Shown here: positions 1-9,056 of the stretch, one piece after another
Layout of the letters: the number at the start of each line of letters is the position of its first letter
How positions within the stretch are numbered: position 1 is the first letter of the stretch
NCBI GenBank assembly: GCA_012033255.1
Contig: JAAUSF010000027.1
Coordinates: 1-49,113, forward strand
Source of the DNA: Cyanobacteria bacterium RU_5_0
GTDB lineage: Bacteria > Cyanobacteriota > Cyanobacteriia > Elainellales > Elainellaceae
Reading direction: 5' to 3'
Length of the DNA stretch: 49,113 nucleotides
The notes under the pieces: generated by a model
The model's database searches: none
What the model saw: the letters and a program-made list of their open reading frames with translations, nothing else
Told to the model about the DNA's origin: nothing
Position numbers and translations under genes: made by a program

Positions 1-424
1 TCCCCCCATCCCCCACTCCCCCCACCTCCCGTGGAGCGACGAGCCAGTCACACTGCTCGATCCATTCTTGCCGACGATGCCAGCGAGGGAGAGATTGAAA
101 CGCATCCAAGCCAATAATCCAATACCACTGACTATTGGGATAGAAGAGTTGTAGTTCAAGTAGGGTGTGAATGGCATAGGCAGCGTCAGGATGGCTTTGT
201 TCGCTGGTGAAAACCGTGAAGTGTGGATGAGAGGCAATTGCCCGTTGCACCATTTCTAATCGGTGATGGAATGCCAGCAGTTCTGTCGATGATTTGTAGA
301 AGGGGCGATAGGTGGGTACCCAAATCACTTGATGGAGATTGAACTGACTGAGCGCGGTTTCTGCCATCAAGAGATGCCCCCAATGAATGGGGTTAAATGT
401 GCCTCCAAAGATGGCTCTTCGCAT
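1..424 (-). CDS. nadD: Nicotinate-nucleotide adenylyltransferase, 5' part (cut by window edge)
   Basis: Transfers AMP from ATP to nicotinate mononucleotide to make deamido-NAD in cytosolic NAD synthesis. Translating the minus strand from ATG at 424-422 gives 141 residues that stay open to the window edge. The start reads MRRAIFGGTFNPIHWGHL, the nucleotidyltransferase motif GxFxPxHxGH. WVPTYRPFYK and the stretch WIIGLDAFQSLPRWHR fit NadD (usually about 190-210 residues), so roughly the C-terminal third lies outside. An in-frame TAG just upstream makes this ATG the first possible ATG start. It diverges from murC across a 283-bp gap. The last visible codons (about 1-30) are a G-rich run on this strand encoding Gly/Val. 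Identity is confident. Confidence 0.9.
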   Translation of the reverse strand, partial: MRRAIFGGTFNPIHWGHLLMAETALSQFNLHQVIWVPTYRPFYKSSTELLAFHHRLEMVQRAIASHPHFTVFTSEQSHPDAAYAIHTLLELQLFYPNSQWYWIIGLDAFQSLPRWHRRQEWIEQCDWLVAPREVGGVGDGG

Positions 425-707
425 AAGCAAAATGCACTACAAGATGACGACTGCCGTTTTCGGAAATTGTATGAGCAAGTCGTGAATTTACTTGTTAGAA
501 TTCAAGCGATTTTTGTACAAAGAAGGCTAAAAGATTCGTGCTAAATCTCGGATACTGATTAAGGTTAATTATTTCTAGCACGATCGATTCAACGAAAGGA
601 TGATGCTTCTGGTTTGCAAAACCTGTATGAAGGCATATCGCAAAAAAAGCAATTCTTGCTATGATATCGCGTGTTATTGGTGTGGTGTGGTGTGATAAGG
701 AGCAGCA

Positions 708-2219
708 ATGCTGAATTCTATAGATTTCAGCGGGAGACCCTTTCATTTCATCGGGATCGGTGGAATTGGTATGTCGGCTCTCGCGTATGTGTTAACCAAG
801 CGAAAGCTGCCTGTTTCAGGGTCAGATCTGTGTCTTAACCATATTACGAAGCGATTACAGGAGAACGGTGCCCACATCTTCTGGAGTCAGGATGCGGCGA
901 ATCTGGATATTTTCCGGGATATCGCCTCAGTCTCATCTGACTCCAAGCTAGCCAATGGAGTGGGGCAGTCTAGCCCCCCCCAAGCGCAACCCCCTGAGAT
1001 CCTGCCGCAAGTGATTTGTTCAACCGCGATCAACCCTGCTAATGCAGAATATCGAGCGGCGTTGGATCTGGGTTGTCCGATTTTCCATCGATCGGATGTG
1101 TTGGCGGCACTGATGCGCGACTCTCAGGGCATCGCAGTAGCGGGTACTCACGGCAAAACTACCACAAGCAGCATGATTGGTTACTTGTTGTTAGGCGTCG
1201 GTTTAGATCCGACGATTGTGGTGGGTGGTGAAGTCAATGCTTGGGATGGTAATGCGCGAGTGGGGCAGAGTCCCTATCTGGTTGCTGAAGCGGATGAGTC
1301 AGATGGGTCGCTGATCAAGTTCTCTCCTTACATCGGCATCGTCACTAATATTGAACTCGACCATCCTGACCATTACAACAGCCTGGATGAAGTTGTTGAT
1401 ATCTTCCAGACCTTTGCCCAACAGTGCCAAGTTTTAATTGGCTGCATTGATTGTGCAACCGTTCGTCAAGCCCTGCAACCGACCCTCACCTACAGCCTTA
1501 ATCCTGGTTTACGAGCCGATTATACAGTCGATCAAGTGGACTACCGATCGGACGGCACGGTTGCTCGAATCTGGGAACGGGGCGAAATTCTTGGGCAACT
1601 AAACCTGAAACTCTTAGGGTCGCATAACCTGAGCAACGCACTCTCTGCGATCGCCGTCGGACGCTTCCTGGGTCTGGAATTTGCTCAGATGGCTCCCGTC
1701 CTCGCCACATTTGAAGGTGCCCGTCGTCGGTTTGAACATCGAGGTGAACAAAACCAAATTCGCTTCATTGATGATTATGCTCATCATCCAAGTGAGATCC
1801 AAGCCACGCTGACCGCTGCTCGTTTGCGGGTGCAATCATCTAATACGGACCAACATCGGGTCGTTGCTGTCTTTCAACCTCACCGTTATAGCCGTACACA
1901 AACCTTCCTGAGAGAATTTGCTCAATCGTTTGGGAATGCTGATCTAGTCGTCACTACGGACATTTACAGTGCGGGTGAACTGAGTCTAGGTCAGGTGACT
2001 GGGCAACAAGTCGCAGAGGCGATCGCCATCCACCATCCCCACGTCACCTATCAACCGACTCTCCAGACCGTTTCCGCTTATTTGATGGAAACCCTCATGC
2101 CAGGTGATCTCGTTCTTTTCCTGGGAGCCGGTAACTTAAATCGGGTAATTCCGGAACTCGTTGCCCACTACCAGCAAATTGATCAAATCAAGTCGCAAGC
2201 CTGCTGTAGTCCGGCGTAG
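708..2219 (+). CDS. murC: UDP-N-acetylmuramate--L-alanine ligase
   Basis: Adds L-alanine to UDP-N-acetylmuramate using ATP, the first amino-acid step of peptidoglycan precursor synthesis in the cytosol. At 503 residues it is a full-length Mur ligase. The N-terminal nucleotide-binding loop FIGIGGIGMSALA (about 14-26) is followed by the ATP P-loop GTHGKTTTSS (about 146-155), then EADESDGSL, NIELDHPDHY and DDYAHHP. A Ser/Pro/Gln-rich insert at about 73-100 is longer than in enterobacterial MurC. The start is supported by AAGGAG about 6 bases before the ATG. murB follows after 90 bp on the same strand, so the two probably form one transcription unit. The upstream gap contains a short GTGTG run (about 677-693). 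Confidence 0.96.
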   Translation: MLNSIDFSGRPFHFIGIGGIGMSALAYVLTKRKLPVSGSDLCLNHITKRLQENGAHIFWSQDAANLDIFRDIASVSSDSKLANGVGQSSPPQAQPPEILPQVICSTAINPANAEYRAALDLGCPIFHRSDVLAALMRDSQGIAVAGTHGKTTTSSMIGYLLLGVGLDPTIVVGGEVNAWDGNARVGQSPYLVAEADESDGSLIKFSPYIGIVTNIELDHPDHYNSLDEVVDIFQTFAQQCQVLIGCIDCATVRQALQPTLTYSLNPGLRADYTVDQVDYRSDGTVARIWERGEILGQLNLKLLGSHNLSNALSAIAVGRFLGLEFAQMAPVLATFEGARRRFEHRGEQNQIRFIDDYAHHPSEIQATLTAARLRVQSSNTDQHRVVAVFQPHRYSRTQTFLREFAQSFGNADLVVTTDIYSAGELSLGQVTGQQVAEAIAIHHPHVTYQPTLQTVSAYLMETLMPGDLVLFLGAGNLNRVIPELVAHYQQIDQIKSQACCSPA

Positions 2220-2309
2220 TTCTCGTCTCCTCATTCGCTCAATCACGGCGATTCTTCCTGGACTCGACCTCTCCTAGTCAACGCTAAGCATTCCCAACCC
2301 TGTGCAATC

Positions 2310-3353
2310 ATGACGCTCTCTCAAGATTCTCCCAGTACTCACGCTCCCATGAGAGCCAGTTCTAAGCCTCTCCTGATGGATATCGGTAATCCTTGGTTCA
2401 TGCCATTGGGCAGTCAGCCTCAACCTATTCGCCTTCCAGGTAGCGATTGCTTAATTAAACCGCTCGTGCCATTGGCCACAATGACCTCGTTTCGAGTTGG
2501 AGGGCCAGCCGAGCTATACGTTGCCCCTCGGACAACCGAAGACTTACAAGCGAGTTTAGAGTGGGCAGACGATCGCAGCTTGCCAATCACCCTCTTAGGA
2601 GCAGGAAGCAATTTGTTGGTGAGCGATCGAGGGCTGCCGGGTTTAGTCATTTCTACTCGTCACCTGCGTCGTCTCCACTTCGACTCTGAAACGGGGCAAG
2701 TCACAGCCGGAGCCGGAGAACCCATCCCTCGATTGGCATGGCAAGCCGCAGAACATGGCTGGAGCGGCTTAGAATGGGCAGTGGGCATCCCCGGTACGGT
2801 TGGAGGAGCCGTCGTGATGAACGCAGGCGCACACCATAGCTGTATCGCTGATTTGCTCATCAACACGCACATCCTTTCGCTAGATGGCTCTGTTAGTATC
2901 TTGACTCCATCTGACCTAAACTACAGCTATCGCACCTCAATCTTACAAAACAACACGAGCCAATCTGCACCGCAATTGATCCGGTTGGTGACGCAAGCCA
3001 CGTTCCAACTTCGACCGGGTGGTGATGCAGACGAAATGTTGGCAACCACATCAACTCATCTCAATCAGCGACGCACCACTCAGCCTTATCACCTACCCAG
3101 TTGCGGCAGTGTCTTTCGTAACCCCAACTCCTACAAAGCGGGTTGGCTCATTGAACAAACTGGTTTGAAAGGGTATCAAATTGGGGGTGCCCAAGTTGCT
3201 CAACGTCATGCTAACTTCATCCTCAACTGCGGTAACGCCACGGCTAGCGATATCTTTCAACTCATTTGGTATGTCCAGCATAAAGTTGAGCAGCAGTGGT
3301 CATTGTGGCTAGAGCCAGAAGTGAAAATGCTCGGAGAGTTCCAAGTGGCTTAA
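2310..3353 (+). CDS. murB: UDP-N-acetylenolpyruvoylglucosamine reductase
   Basis: FAD- and NADPH-dependent reduction of the enolpyruvyl group to give UDP-N-acetylmuramate, the substrate of the neighbouring MurC product. The 347 residues contain the FAD-binding signature [18 protein letters not shown] (about 97-114), [17 protein letters not shown] (about 159-175), the YRTS element, and the late SCGSVFRNP with the catalytic Ser/Cys region, then the C-terminal EPEVKMLG. The first 45 or so residues precede the usual start of homology, so a later start is possible. I see no strong ribosome-binding site at the ATG used here. The order murC-murB is common in cyanobacteria. Confidence 0.95.
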   Translation: MTLSQDSPSTHAPMRASSKPLLMDIGNPWFMPLGSQPQPIRLPGSDCLIKPLVPLATMTSFRVGGPAELYVAPRTTEDLQASLEWADDRSLPITLLGAGSNLLVSDRGLPGLVISTRHLRRLHFDSETGQVTAGAGEPIPRLAWQAAEHGWSGLEWAVGIPGTVGGAVVMNAGAHHSCIADLLINTHILSLDGSVSILTPSDLNYSYRTSILQNNTSQSAPQLIRLVTQATFQLRPGGDADEMLATTSTHLNQRRTTQPYHLPSCGSVFRNPNSYKAGWLIEQTGLKGYQIGGAQVAQRHANFILNCGNATASDIFQLIWYVQHKVEQQWSLWLEPEVKMLGEFQVA

Positions 3354-3496
3354 CGTTGTTTTCTGATGAGATAAGGTATAACTTGAGGAGACTCACCCGC
3401 TCCTCTGTAGGCGATGGGCTGACGAGATGAGTCACAAAATCTCGTAGGGTGGGAGTTGCTGTTTCGTTAATGTTCACCCACACAGGGCAGAGAATT

Positions 3497-3847
3497 ATGT
3501 CAAAAGGACAAGGGCAAGGCTTTGGATTCGGTCTGGGCAAGATGAAGGAACTGACCGAGGCTCTTAAAAAAGCGCAACAGGTTCAAGAAGGCGCAAAGCG
3601 CCTCCAAGAAGAACTGGAGCAAATGGAAATTGCAGGCGAAGCCGGGGGTGGGCTAGTGAAAGTCATCCTGAGTGGCAATCAAGAACCCCGTCGCGTGGAA
3701 ATCTCTCCGAATGTCCTGGGTGAAGGAGCCGAAGTGCTATCTGATCTAGTGACAGCCGCGATGAAAGATGCTTACAACCGATCGACTGCCACCATGCGCG
3801 AGAAGATGGAAGAGTTAACGGGTGGGCTAAACTTGCCAGGACTGTAG
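3497..3847 (+). CDS. YbaB/EbfC family nucleoid-associated protein
   Basis: Small DNA-binding, nucleoid-associated protein family that forms tweezer-like dimers. The chosen ATG gives 116 residues starting [19 protein letters not shown]. The open frame extends upstream to 3449, but those residues do not resemble the family. After a short Gly-rich start comes the amphipathic helix [20 protein letters not shown], then [23 protein letters not shown] split by turns, then the C-terminal helix ending [13 protein letters not shown]. Length matches YbaB (about 105-115). It follows murB by 143 bp. Regulation cannot be read from the sequence. Confidence 0.93.
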   Translation: MSKGQGQGFGFGLGKMKELTEALKKAQQVQEGAKRLQEELEQMEIAGEAGGGLVKVILSGNQEPRRVEISPNVLGEGAEVLSDLVTAAMKDAYNRSTATMREKMEELTGGLNLPGL

Positions 3848-3856
3848 AGGATACGG

Positions 3857-3881
3857 TAAGGGCGAACCGCCGTTCGCCTCT
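3857..3881. repeat. Short palindrome, family A copy 1
   Basis: GGCGAAC and GTTCGCC flank a 4-base loop. It sits between the YbaB stop and the stop of the convergent gene, so it may also act as a bidirectional end of transcription. The same design recurs at 5341-5367 and 9823-9850, with a degenerate copy near 26631. Confidence 0.75.
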
Positions 3882-3893
3882 TGCCCGCCCAAT

Positions 3894-5240
3894 CTAAAGA
3901 AAGCCTGCCGACTCGTATAGTCGTCGTAGGACTGACAGGATCTTGTGGCTATAGTGTGAGTCGGCTGTCCAACGTCCACTGAGTTGATGCACTGAAGGGG
4001 CAATTCCGCGACGCACCAACTGAAAGCGCGGATCGACGATCGCCTGCACGAGCGGTTCTGTATTAGCGTATGCTTTTAAGTGTTGGATTTGGGCACGAAC
4101 TCCGAGGCGGGCACTAGAGAAGCTAGCTCCGCCGATTCCGCCTCGAACAGTGCCTAACCTGGCAAAGTTATTCTGTTCAGGCTTTATGGCTTTGTCGAAA
4201 CGCAGAAAATTGGTTTCGATACACATTTGAGCAAAGGCGATATCGTGGTTGATTCCCTCGATCGCCCCTTCCTCGCGGTAGAGCTTGGGCAAGTCTGAGA
4301 ACCGAGTCAACCCATCGGGATGATGGCTTTTCACAAACATCATCATTTGCACTTCTGAGGTGTTGCCTCGCCCCATGAGCCGATCGATCTGTCCTGAGCC
4401 AATTGGCAAAATTGATTGCAGCAGCACTGTCTGTGTGTCTTCGCTTTTGCGGATGGCGATGTTGAAGTCGCGCAGGTCGATCGCCCGTACATACACAATA
4501 TGGCGGTAGTCGAGTCGGCGGATGGGCGAATCTGGTAGCAACTCAATCCCCAACTGATCGACGAGATCCATAGGAATATAGGCGTTTCCGTCTACCGAGA
4601 TCCCTTCATCATCATAAATAGCTCCATTCAGGCTAATCTCGATCGTTGGATAAGGAGCCATCGTTCCTGATGCGGAAGCTACCGATCGACTCCAGGTTGC
4701 CAACCCTTCCGCTAGTCCAAGGGCAATACTCTGACTTTGATTTTGGAGAGACTGATCCTGATCGGAACTCATCGGAAAGCCAATCTCCATCCACAGGGCT
4801 GGAATCATCACCTGACGACAAAAGGGAACGTTGCCTATGAGGGTTTGAGTGTCGGGTTTTGCCCCTCGGTTGAGGATTTGAGGGACTCGTTGGAGATAGG
4901 CCTGGAGGAGATGGTCAGCGTGAGCTTTGCGCTGTTCGTTGTGGGCAATATAGAAGACCGCTACGCCTTGATCAGTGGACTCTTTGGGAATTACATAAAG
5001 TTCCAGGGCGATGTCACCAGGAGCCATACGATTGTTAATCCAGGCGATCGTTTGAGCCAGACTCAAATCATCTGGGACAGCCAAAGCATTGTAGTGGCGC
5101 GATCGTAAATTCTGCACGACCAAATCCCGTAACAAGATCGTCGCCTGAACCGTAGTAGCGCGATCGATAACCCTTGCCTCACTGTATCCATATCCATTTC
5201 CCCATCCACCGTTTCCCGTTGAAATAAAAATCCGTCCCAT
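3894..5240 (-). CDS. TftA-like N-acetylmuramoyl-L-alanine amidase/glucosaminidase-domain protein
   Basis: 448 residues. The N-terminal half resembles Amidase_3 peptidoglycan amidases: MGRIFISTGNGGWGNG, RVIDRATTVQATILL, and a later WMEIGFPMS like the family's final Glu motif. The C-terminal part (about 270-440) resembles a glucosaminidase/lysozyme-like domain: KLYREEGAIEGINHDIAFA, QMCIETNFLRF, NNFARLG and GVRAQIQHLKAYA. Known cyanobacterial members include TftA, tied to tapered hormogonium ends in Nostoc. The residue that is normally the first zinc-binding His of the amidase (GHGG) is Asn here (N10), and the usual internal SIHAN-type His is not visible, so amidase activity may be lost. No signal peptide is seen, as is common in this family. 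It converges on the YbaB gene and stands alone. Confidence 0.8.
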   Translation of the reverse strand: MGRIFISTGNGGWGNGYGYSEARVIDRATTVQATILLRDLVVQNLRSRHYNALAVPDDLSLAQTIAWINNRMAPGDIALELYVIPKESTDQGVAVFYIAHNEQRKAHADHLLQAYLQRVPQILNRGAKPDTQTLIGNVPFCRQVMIPALWMEIGFPMSSDQDQSLQNQSQSIALGLAEGLATWSRSVASASGTMAPYPTIEISLNGAIYDDEGISVDGNAYIPMDLVDQLGIELLPDSPIRRLDYRHIVYVRAIDLRDFNIAIRKSEDTQTVLLQSILPIGSGQIDRLMGRGNTSEVQMMMFVKSHHPDGLTRFSDLPKLYREEGAIEGINHDIAFAQMCIETNFLRFDKAIKPEQNNFARLGTVRGGIGGASFSSARLGVRAQIQHLKAYANTEPLVQAIVDPRFQLVRRGIAPSVHQLSGRWTADSHYSHKILSVLRRLYESAGFL

Positions 5241-5340
5241 CTGCGCTCCTTTTCCACCAGAATTCCACCAGACTGCGATCGATCGCCCCTTATATCAATT
5301 CGCTCACTTGAATGATTGCCATAGCTATATTCGATCGCTG

Positions 5341-5367
5341 TAAGGGCGAACGGCGGTTCGCCCCTAC
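5341..5367. repeat. Short palindrome, family A copy 2
   Basis: Perfect stem GGGCGAAC / GTTCGCCC with loop GGCG, flanked by TAA and CTAC. Same layout as the copy at 9823-9850. Confidence 0.8.
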
Positions 5368-5680
5368 CATTTGCTACCAATAGATAATTTACAAAAATCT
5401 ATCGAACTGCTTGAATGTGATACGTTTGAACTATGAAAACGCATACCCTTCCCAAAATTAGTGCGCTATGCCGATCGTCTGTTAAGAGAATGTTTGAAAC
5501 GTATTAAATGTCCTGCATTCGCCCCCTAGCTCCCCTAATTCTAGGAAACTTTGAAGAGTGTTCTGCGAAACGCCAATACTATCTATAGCGGTAACTCATT
5601 ATAGATTGCTCCACAGATAGTGGACAAAATCCAAATCTGCGATAAGATAACGCTACGTTCACAACGTCCATCAACTAGGG

Positions 5681-5715
5681 GTAGGGTGTGCTAAGCAACA
5701 GCTAGTACACCTTAC
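5681..5715. repeat. Imperfect hairpin of the GTAGGGTGTG type
   Basis: Left arm GTAGGGTGTGCTA and right arm TAGTACACCTTAC pair with few mismatches around a short loop. It lies 37 bp before dnaG. Sequences of this kind are common dispersed repeats in cyanobacterial genomes. Only this copy was noticed here. Confidence 0.6.
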
Positions 5716-5716
5716 G

Positions 5717-5751
5717 AAAACTCAAAACTCAAAACTCAAAACCTAAAACTC
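5717..5751. repeat. 7-bp tandem repeat abutting the dnaG start codon
   Basis: Five consecutive units of AAAACTC (the fourth reads AAAACCT) end one base before the dnaG ATG at 5753. The repeat occupies the place where a Shine-Dalgarno sequence would be, and no such sequence is present. Confidence 0.85.
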
Positions 5752-5752
5752 A

Positions 5753-7714
5753 ATGGACATCCCCCGCCTGCATCCAGACACGATCGAGCAAGTGAAGCAA
5801 CGAGTTGATATTGTGGATGTCATCTCAGATCATGTGGTGTTGCGGAAGCGGGGCAAGGATTTTACTGGACTCTGCCCATTTCACGATGACAAGTCTCCTA
5901 GTTTTAGTGTCAGCCCGACTAAACAGTTTTACTACTGCTTTAGCTGTGGTGTAGGGGGGAATGCCATCACATTTTTGATGGAGACAGGCAAGCGATCGTT
6001 TGCTGATGTCGTGTTGGATTTGGCAAAACGCTACCAGGTACCCATTCAGACCCTAGAACCTGCCCAACGACAGGAATTACAGCGCCAGATCTCTCTGCGA
6101 GAACAACTCTATGATGTGTTGGCGCTGACGGCTCGGTTTTATGAACACGCGCTACAGCAGTCTCAAGGAGAAGCCGCATTACCCTACTTGCGAGACAAAC
6201 GGCAACTAAGCCAGGAGACGATTCAGCAGTTTCAGTTGGGTTATGCTCCGGCAGGCTGGCAAACCCTCTACGGTTATCTGATTGAGCAGAAACGCTATCC
6301 GGTAGAGCTGGTCGAGAAAGCCGGATTGATTGTGCCCCGTCAAGAGGGACGAGGGCATTATGATCGATTCCGCGATCGTCTGATGATTCCCATTCACGAT
6401 TTGCAAGGACGGGTGATTGGGTTTGGCGGCAGATCGCTGGGCGATGAGCAACCCAAATATCTCAATTCTCCCGAAACCGAATTATTCGACAAAGGTAAAA
6501 CGCTGTTTGCCTTGGATAAAGCCAGAACGGCGATCGCCAAGCACGATCGAGTGATTATCGTCGAAGGCTACTTTGATGTGATTGCCCTCCATGCTGCCGG
6601 AATTACGAATGTCGTTGCCTCACTGGGCACGGCTCTCAGCGTCACTCAAATCCGGCAGTTATTACGCTACACCGAATCTAAGCAGATTGTTCTGAACTTT
6701 GATGCAGATGCCGCAGGCACGAAGGCAGCGGAACGGGCGATCGGTGAAATCGCTGATTTGGCGTATCAGGGCGAAGTACAGTTGCGAATCCTCACTATCC
6801 CGCAAGGCAAAGACCCCGACGAATTCCTCAAAACCCACTCTGCCGCCGACTATCAAGCGTTGTTAGACAACGCTCCTCTGTGGCTCGACTGGCAGATTCA
6901 ACAAATTTTAGCAGACTCCGATTTGCACCAAGCTGACCAGTTTCAGCAAGGTACTCAAGAAATCGTCAAGCTGCTTGGAAACCTGCCCAATGCCACCTTG
7001 AGAACCCATTACATCCACTACTGTGCGGAAATTCTCAGTCAGGGGAATGCGCGTCTTGCCGTACAGCTAGAATCTGATCTGCGAACGCAAGTCCGGGGAC
7101 AACGTTGGCATGGACGATCGCAAAAGTGGCAGCGTCCGGGCGATCGAACCCTCCTGGAAGAATCTGAAGCCCAATTACTCCGCCTCTATTTACACTTATC
7201 CGAGTATCGAACGCTCATCATGCAATCCCTGGAGGAGCGAGACCTAGACTTCAGCTTCGCCCATCATCGCTTCCTGTGGCAGCAAATCCTGGAACTTAAA
7301 GACGCCGACAATCAGGCACCCTCCCCATCCCCCCAGCCTGCCGATCTCCTCTCTCAACTGCGCGATCGCTGCACCGAATTTCCGGACAAACAGGCGCAAA
7401 TTTACCCACTTTTTCAACTGGATGAAAAGGCGAAGCGGGATATTTTACGGGCACCTCTGGTGATTCGGGCGGCGATCGCCGGAATGGAACGAGTCATGTG
7501 TGACAAACGCCGTCGCCATTTCCTTGATCTCTGGAAGCAAACAGATTGCGCGAACGCACCAGAATTGTGTCAGTATTATCAGCAACAAATCTACGCCGAG
7601 AACCAACGCATAGCCGATCTCGATCAGCAACAGCGCCAAGTGACACTTGATGATCTGGCACAGATTCCCTGGGTTGGAGAATTCAAAGACGCCCTAGAGA
7701 GATCTCAAAGCTAA
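5753..7714 (+). CDS. dnaG: DNA primase
   Basis: Makes RNA primers for replication at the fork with the DnaB helicase. The 653 residues show the CHC2 zinc finger (C41, H44, C62, C65 in CPFH and YCFSC), the RNA polymerase core with RDRLMIPIHDLQGRVIGFGGR (split as RDRLMIPIHD and GRVIGFGGR), and the Toprim motifs EGYFDV and DADAAGTKAA that bind magnesium. The C-terminal part (about 470-650) is the DnaB-interacting region typical of longer cyanobacterial primases. The start has no ribosome-binding site; five 7-bp repeats occupy that region. Gene order gives no operon: the next gene is 171 bp downstream. Confidence 0.97.
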   Translation: MDIPRLHPDTIEQVKQRVDIVDVISDHVVLRKRGKDFTGLCPFHDDKSPSFSVSPTKQFYYCFSCGVGGNAITFLMETGKRSFADVVLDLAKRYQVPIQTLEPAQRQELQRQISLREQLYDVLALTARFYEHALQQSQGEAALPYLRDKRQLSQETIQQFQLGYAPAGWQTLYGYLIEQKRYPVELVEKAGLIVPRQEGRGHYDRFRDRLMIPIHDLQGRVIGFGGRSLGDEQPKYLNSPETELFDKGKTLFALDKARTAIAKHDRVIIVEGYFDVIALHAAGITNVVASLGTALSVTQIRQLLRYTESKQIVLNFDADAAGTKAAERAIGEIADLAYQGEVQLRILTIPQGKDPDEFLKTHSAADYQALLDNAPLWLDWQIQQILADSDLHQADQFQQGTQEIVKLLGNLPNATLRTHYIHYCAEILSQGNARLAVQLESDLRTQVRGQRWHGRSQKWQRPGDRTLLEESEAQLLRLYLHLSEYRTLIMQSLEERDLDFSFAHHRFLWQQILELKDADNQAPSPSPQPADLLSQLRDRCTEFPDKQAQIYPLFQLDEKAKRDILRAPLVIRAAIAGMERVMCDKRRRHFLDLWKQTDCANAPELCQYYQQQIYAENQRIADLDQQQRQVTLDDLAQIPWVGEFKDALERSQS

Positions 7715-7885
7715 GGACTTGCGGTGCGTAACCCTTCTCATACCAATTCGCAATCCGACCTAACCTACTCACAACTTAGCGATCGGATGGGACATAACTA
7801 GGGAAAAAGGAAAAGGGCAAAAGGAAAAGGGAAAACATTAGTGTGCCTTTTACCTTTTACCCATCGGTGTGTATCGGAGAGTTTG

Positions 7886-8815
7886 ATGAAACCCTTGCTT
7901 CTCGGAATTTGCAGTTTCATCCTGGTTGTCGTGCTTCACGTTGGCTTGTTTAGCAGCATTCCAATAGCGACGGCTCAAGCGGGTGTTCCGGCAGTTTCTC
8001 TTAAAACTAGTGCTTCTGACGGTCATCCTGTTTCATCGGTGCCCAAATCGGCTGAAGATGTAGTGCAGGTCAATCTGACTGTGCTATCGATCGACCCGAT
8101 CGCAGGTGAACTAAAAGCCAATCTGAGATTTGAACCGAGAGGGATTTATCGAGGCGATATTCCGGTTTTTCTGTCTCAGGCGCTTGTCCTCCGGACGAAC
8201 AGCGTAGAGCAAGAATTTGTTGAAGTTCCGTTTGAGGCGAATGAACCGATCTCGATTCCGCAGGTGACATTTAGTATTGGGCAAGGAGAAATTGATCATT
8301 ATCCTTTTGACAAACATACCGCTAGAGTTTTAATTGCGCTAACGCCGACTCCCGCAAATGCGGATGTTTCCCCAACCCTAGAGCCAGTTCCCCTTGTGCT
8401 GAATTTCGTCGCAAATGTCCCTGGCTTTGACATTGCCTATCAGCCTGCATTCAATCGCACGTTGAAATCAACGGATGAAAATGCAGATGTGTTTGTGTCG
8501 ATCGATGTGGTCATGGTGCGGACGATCGCCATTCAAGTCTTCGCTGTTGTGATCATGATGATGATGTGGGTGTTGTCAACCCTGGCGTTGTTAGTTGCCA
8601 TCCGGACAAGCCGATTGAAACAGCCAGATTTCGCGATACTAGGCTGGATGAGTATCTTAATGTTTGCATTCCCCATCATTCGCAATGCTCAGCCCGGTGT
8701 CCCGCCAGTCGGGACTATCAGCGATTTCTTCTCTCTATTTTGGGCAGAGATTATTGTCACCATTGCCCTAATTCTTCTCATCACCCGTTGGCTTAAAACG
8801 GCTTCAGCAAAATGA
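7886..8815 (+). CDS. DUF4436 family membrane protein
   Basis: About 309 residues from the ATG at 7886. The open frame runs back to 7841, but a GGAG-containing site before 7886 and the hydrophobic MKPLLLGICSFILVVVL start favour this ATG. After an N-terminal signal or anchor segment comes an extracytoplasmic beta-rich region with the family marker HYPFDKHTARV (about 144-154), then membrane segments near MVRTIAIQVFAVVIMMMMW, FAILGWMSILMFAFP and FWAEIIVTIALILLI. NAQPGVPPVG before the last segment is also typical. The function of DUF4436 is not known. An A/G-rich run (about 7800-7835) and its T/C-rich partner (about 7843-7862) upstream could pair as a hairpin. Confidence 0.82.
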   Translation: MKPLLLGICSFILVVVLHVGLFSSIPIATAQAGVPAVSLKTSASDGHPVSSVPKSAEDVVQVNLTVLSIDPIAGELKANLRFEPRGIYRGDIPVFLSQALVLRTNSVEQEFVEVPFEANEPISIPQVTFSIGQGEIDHYPFDKHTARVLIALTPTPANADVSPTLEPVPLVLNFVANVPGFDIAYQPAFNRTLKSTDENADVFVSIDVVMVRTIAIQVFAVVIMMMMWVLSTLALLVAIRTSRLKQPDFAILGWMSILMFAFPIIRNAQPGVPPVGTISDFFSLFWAEIIVTIALILLITRWLKTASAK

Positions 8816-8958
8816 AGGCAGATGTCAGGGATCAGAGGGTAGGGCTTTACCTGGAATGCCACTTCGGAGGCTCCACCTCCCGTAAGCCAGTGGTAGAGCC
8901 ATTTCAGAGGCATTCTCAGATAGAACCTGGGAAGAACGAGTGCGGCTCACAAGACTGT

Positions 8959-8998
8959 TAGGTTCAGGTAGGTTCAGGTAGGTTCAGGTAGGTTCAGG
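8959..8998. repeat. Four exact tandem copies of a 10-bp unit
   Basis: TAGGTTCAGG is repeated four times without change. It lies in the 241-bp gap between the convergent DUF4436 and Rieske genes. No gene is affected. Confidence 0.95.
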
Positions 8999-9056
8999 AC
9001 TTTTGTCAGTCAACCAGCTTCGTACTCCATCACTCTCATACTCCCCTCACTTTGAA

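Larger units (their letters stand above)
5241..5752. other. Gene-free stretch before dnaG, rich in short repeats
   Basis: About 510 bp without a credible gene, between divergently read genes. It holds the family A palindrome at 5341-5367, a hairpin at 5681-5715, and a 7-bp tandem repeat that runs to the dnaG start. Promoters for both flanking genes should lie here but none is clear enough to call. Confidence 0.6.

Noticed and set aside
186..383. 65-residue open frame on the minus strand
   Set aside because: Different frame from nadD, which clearly occupies these bases.
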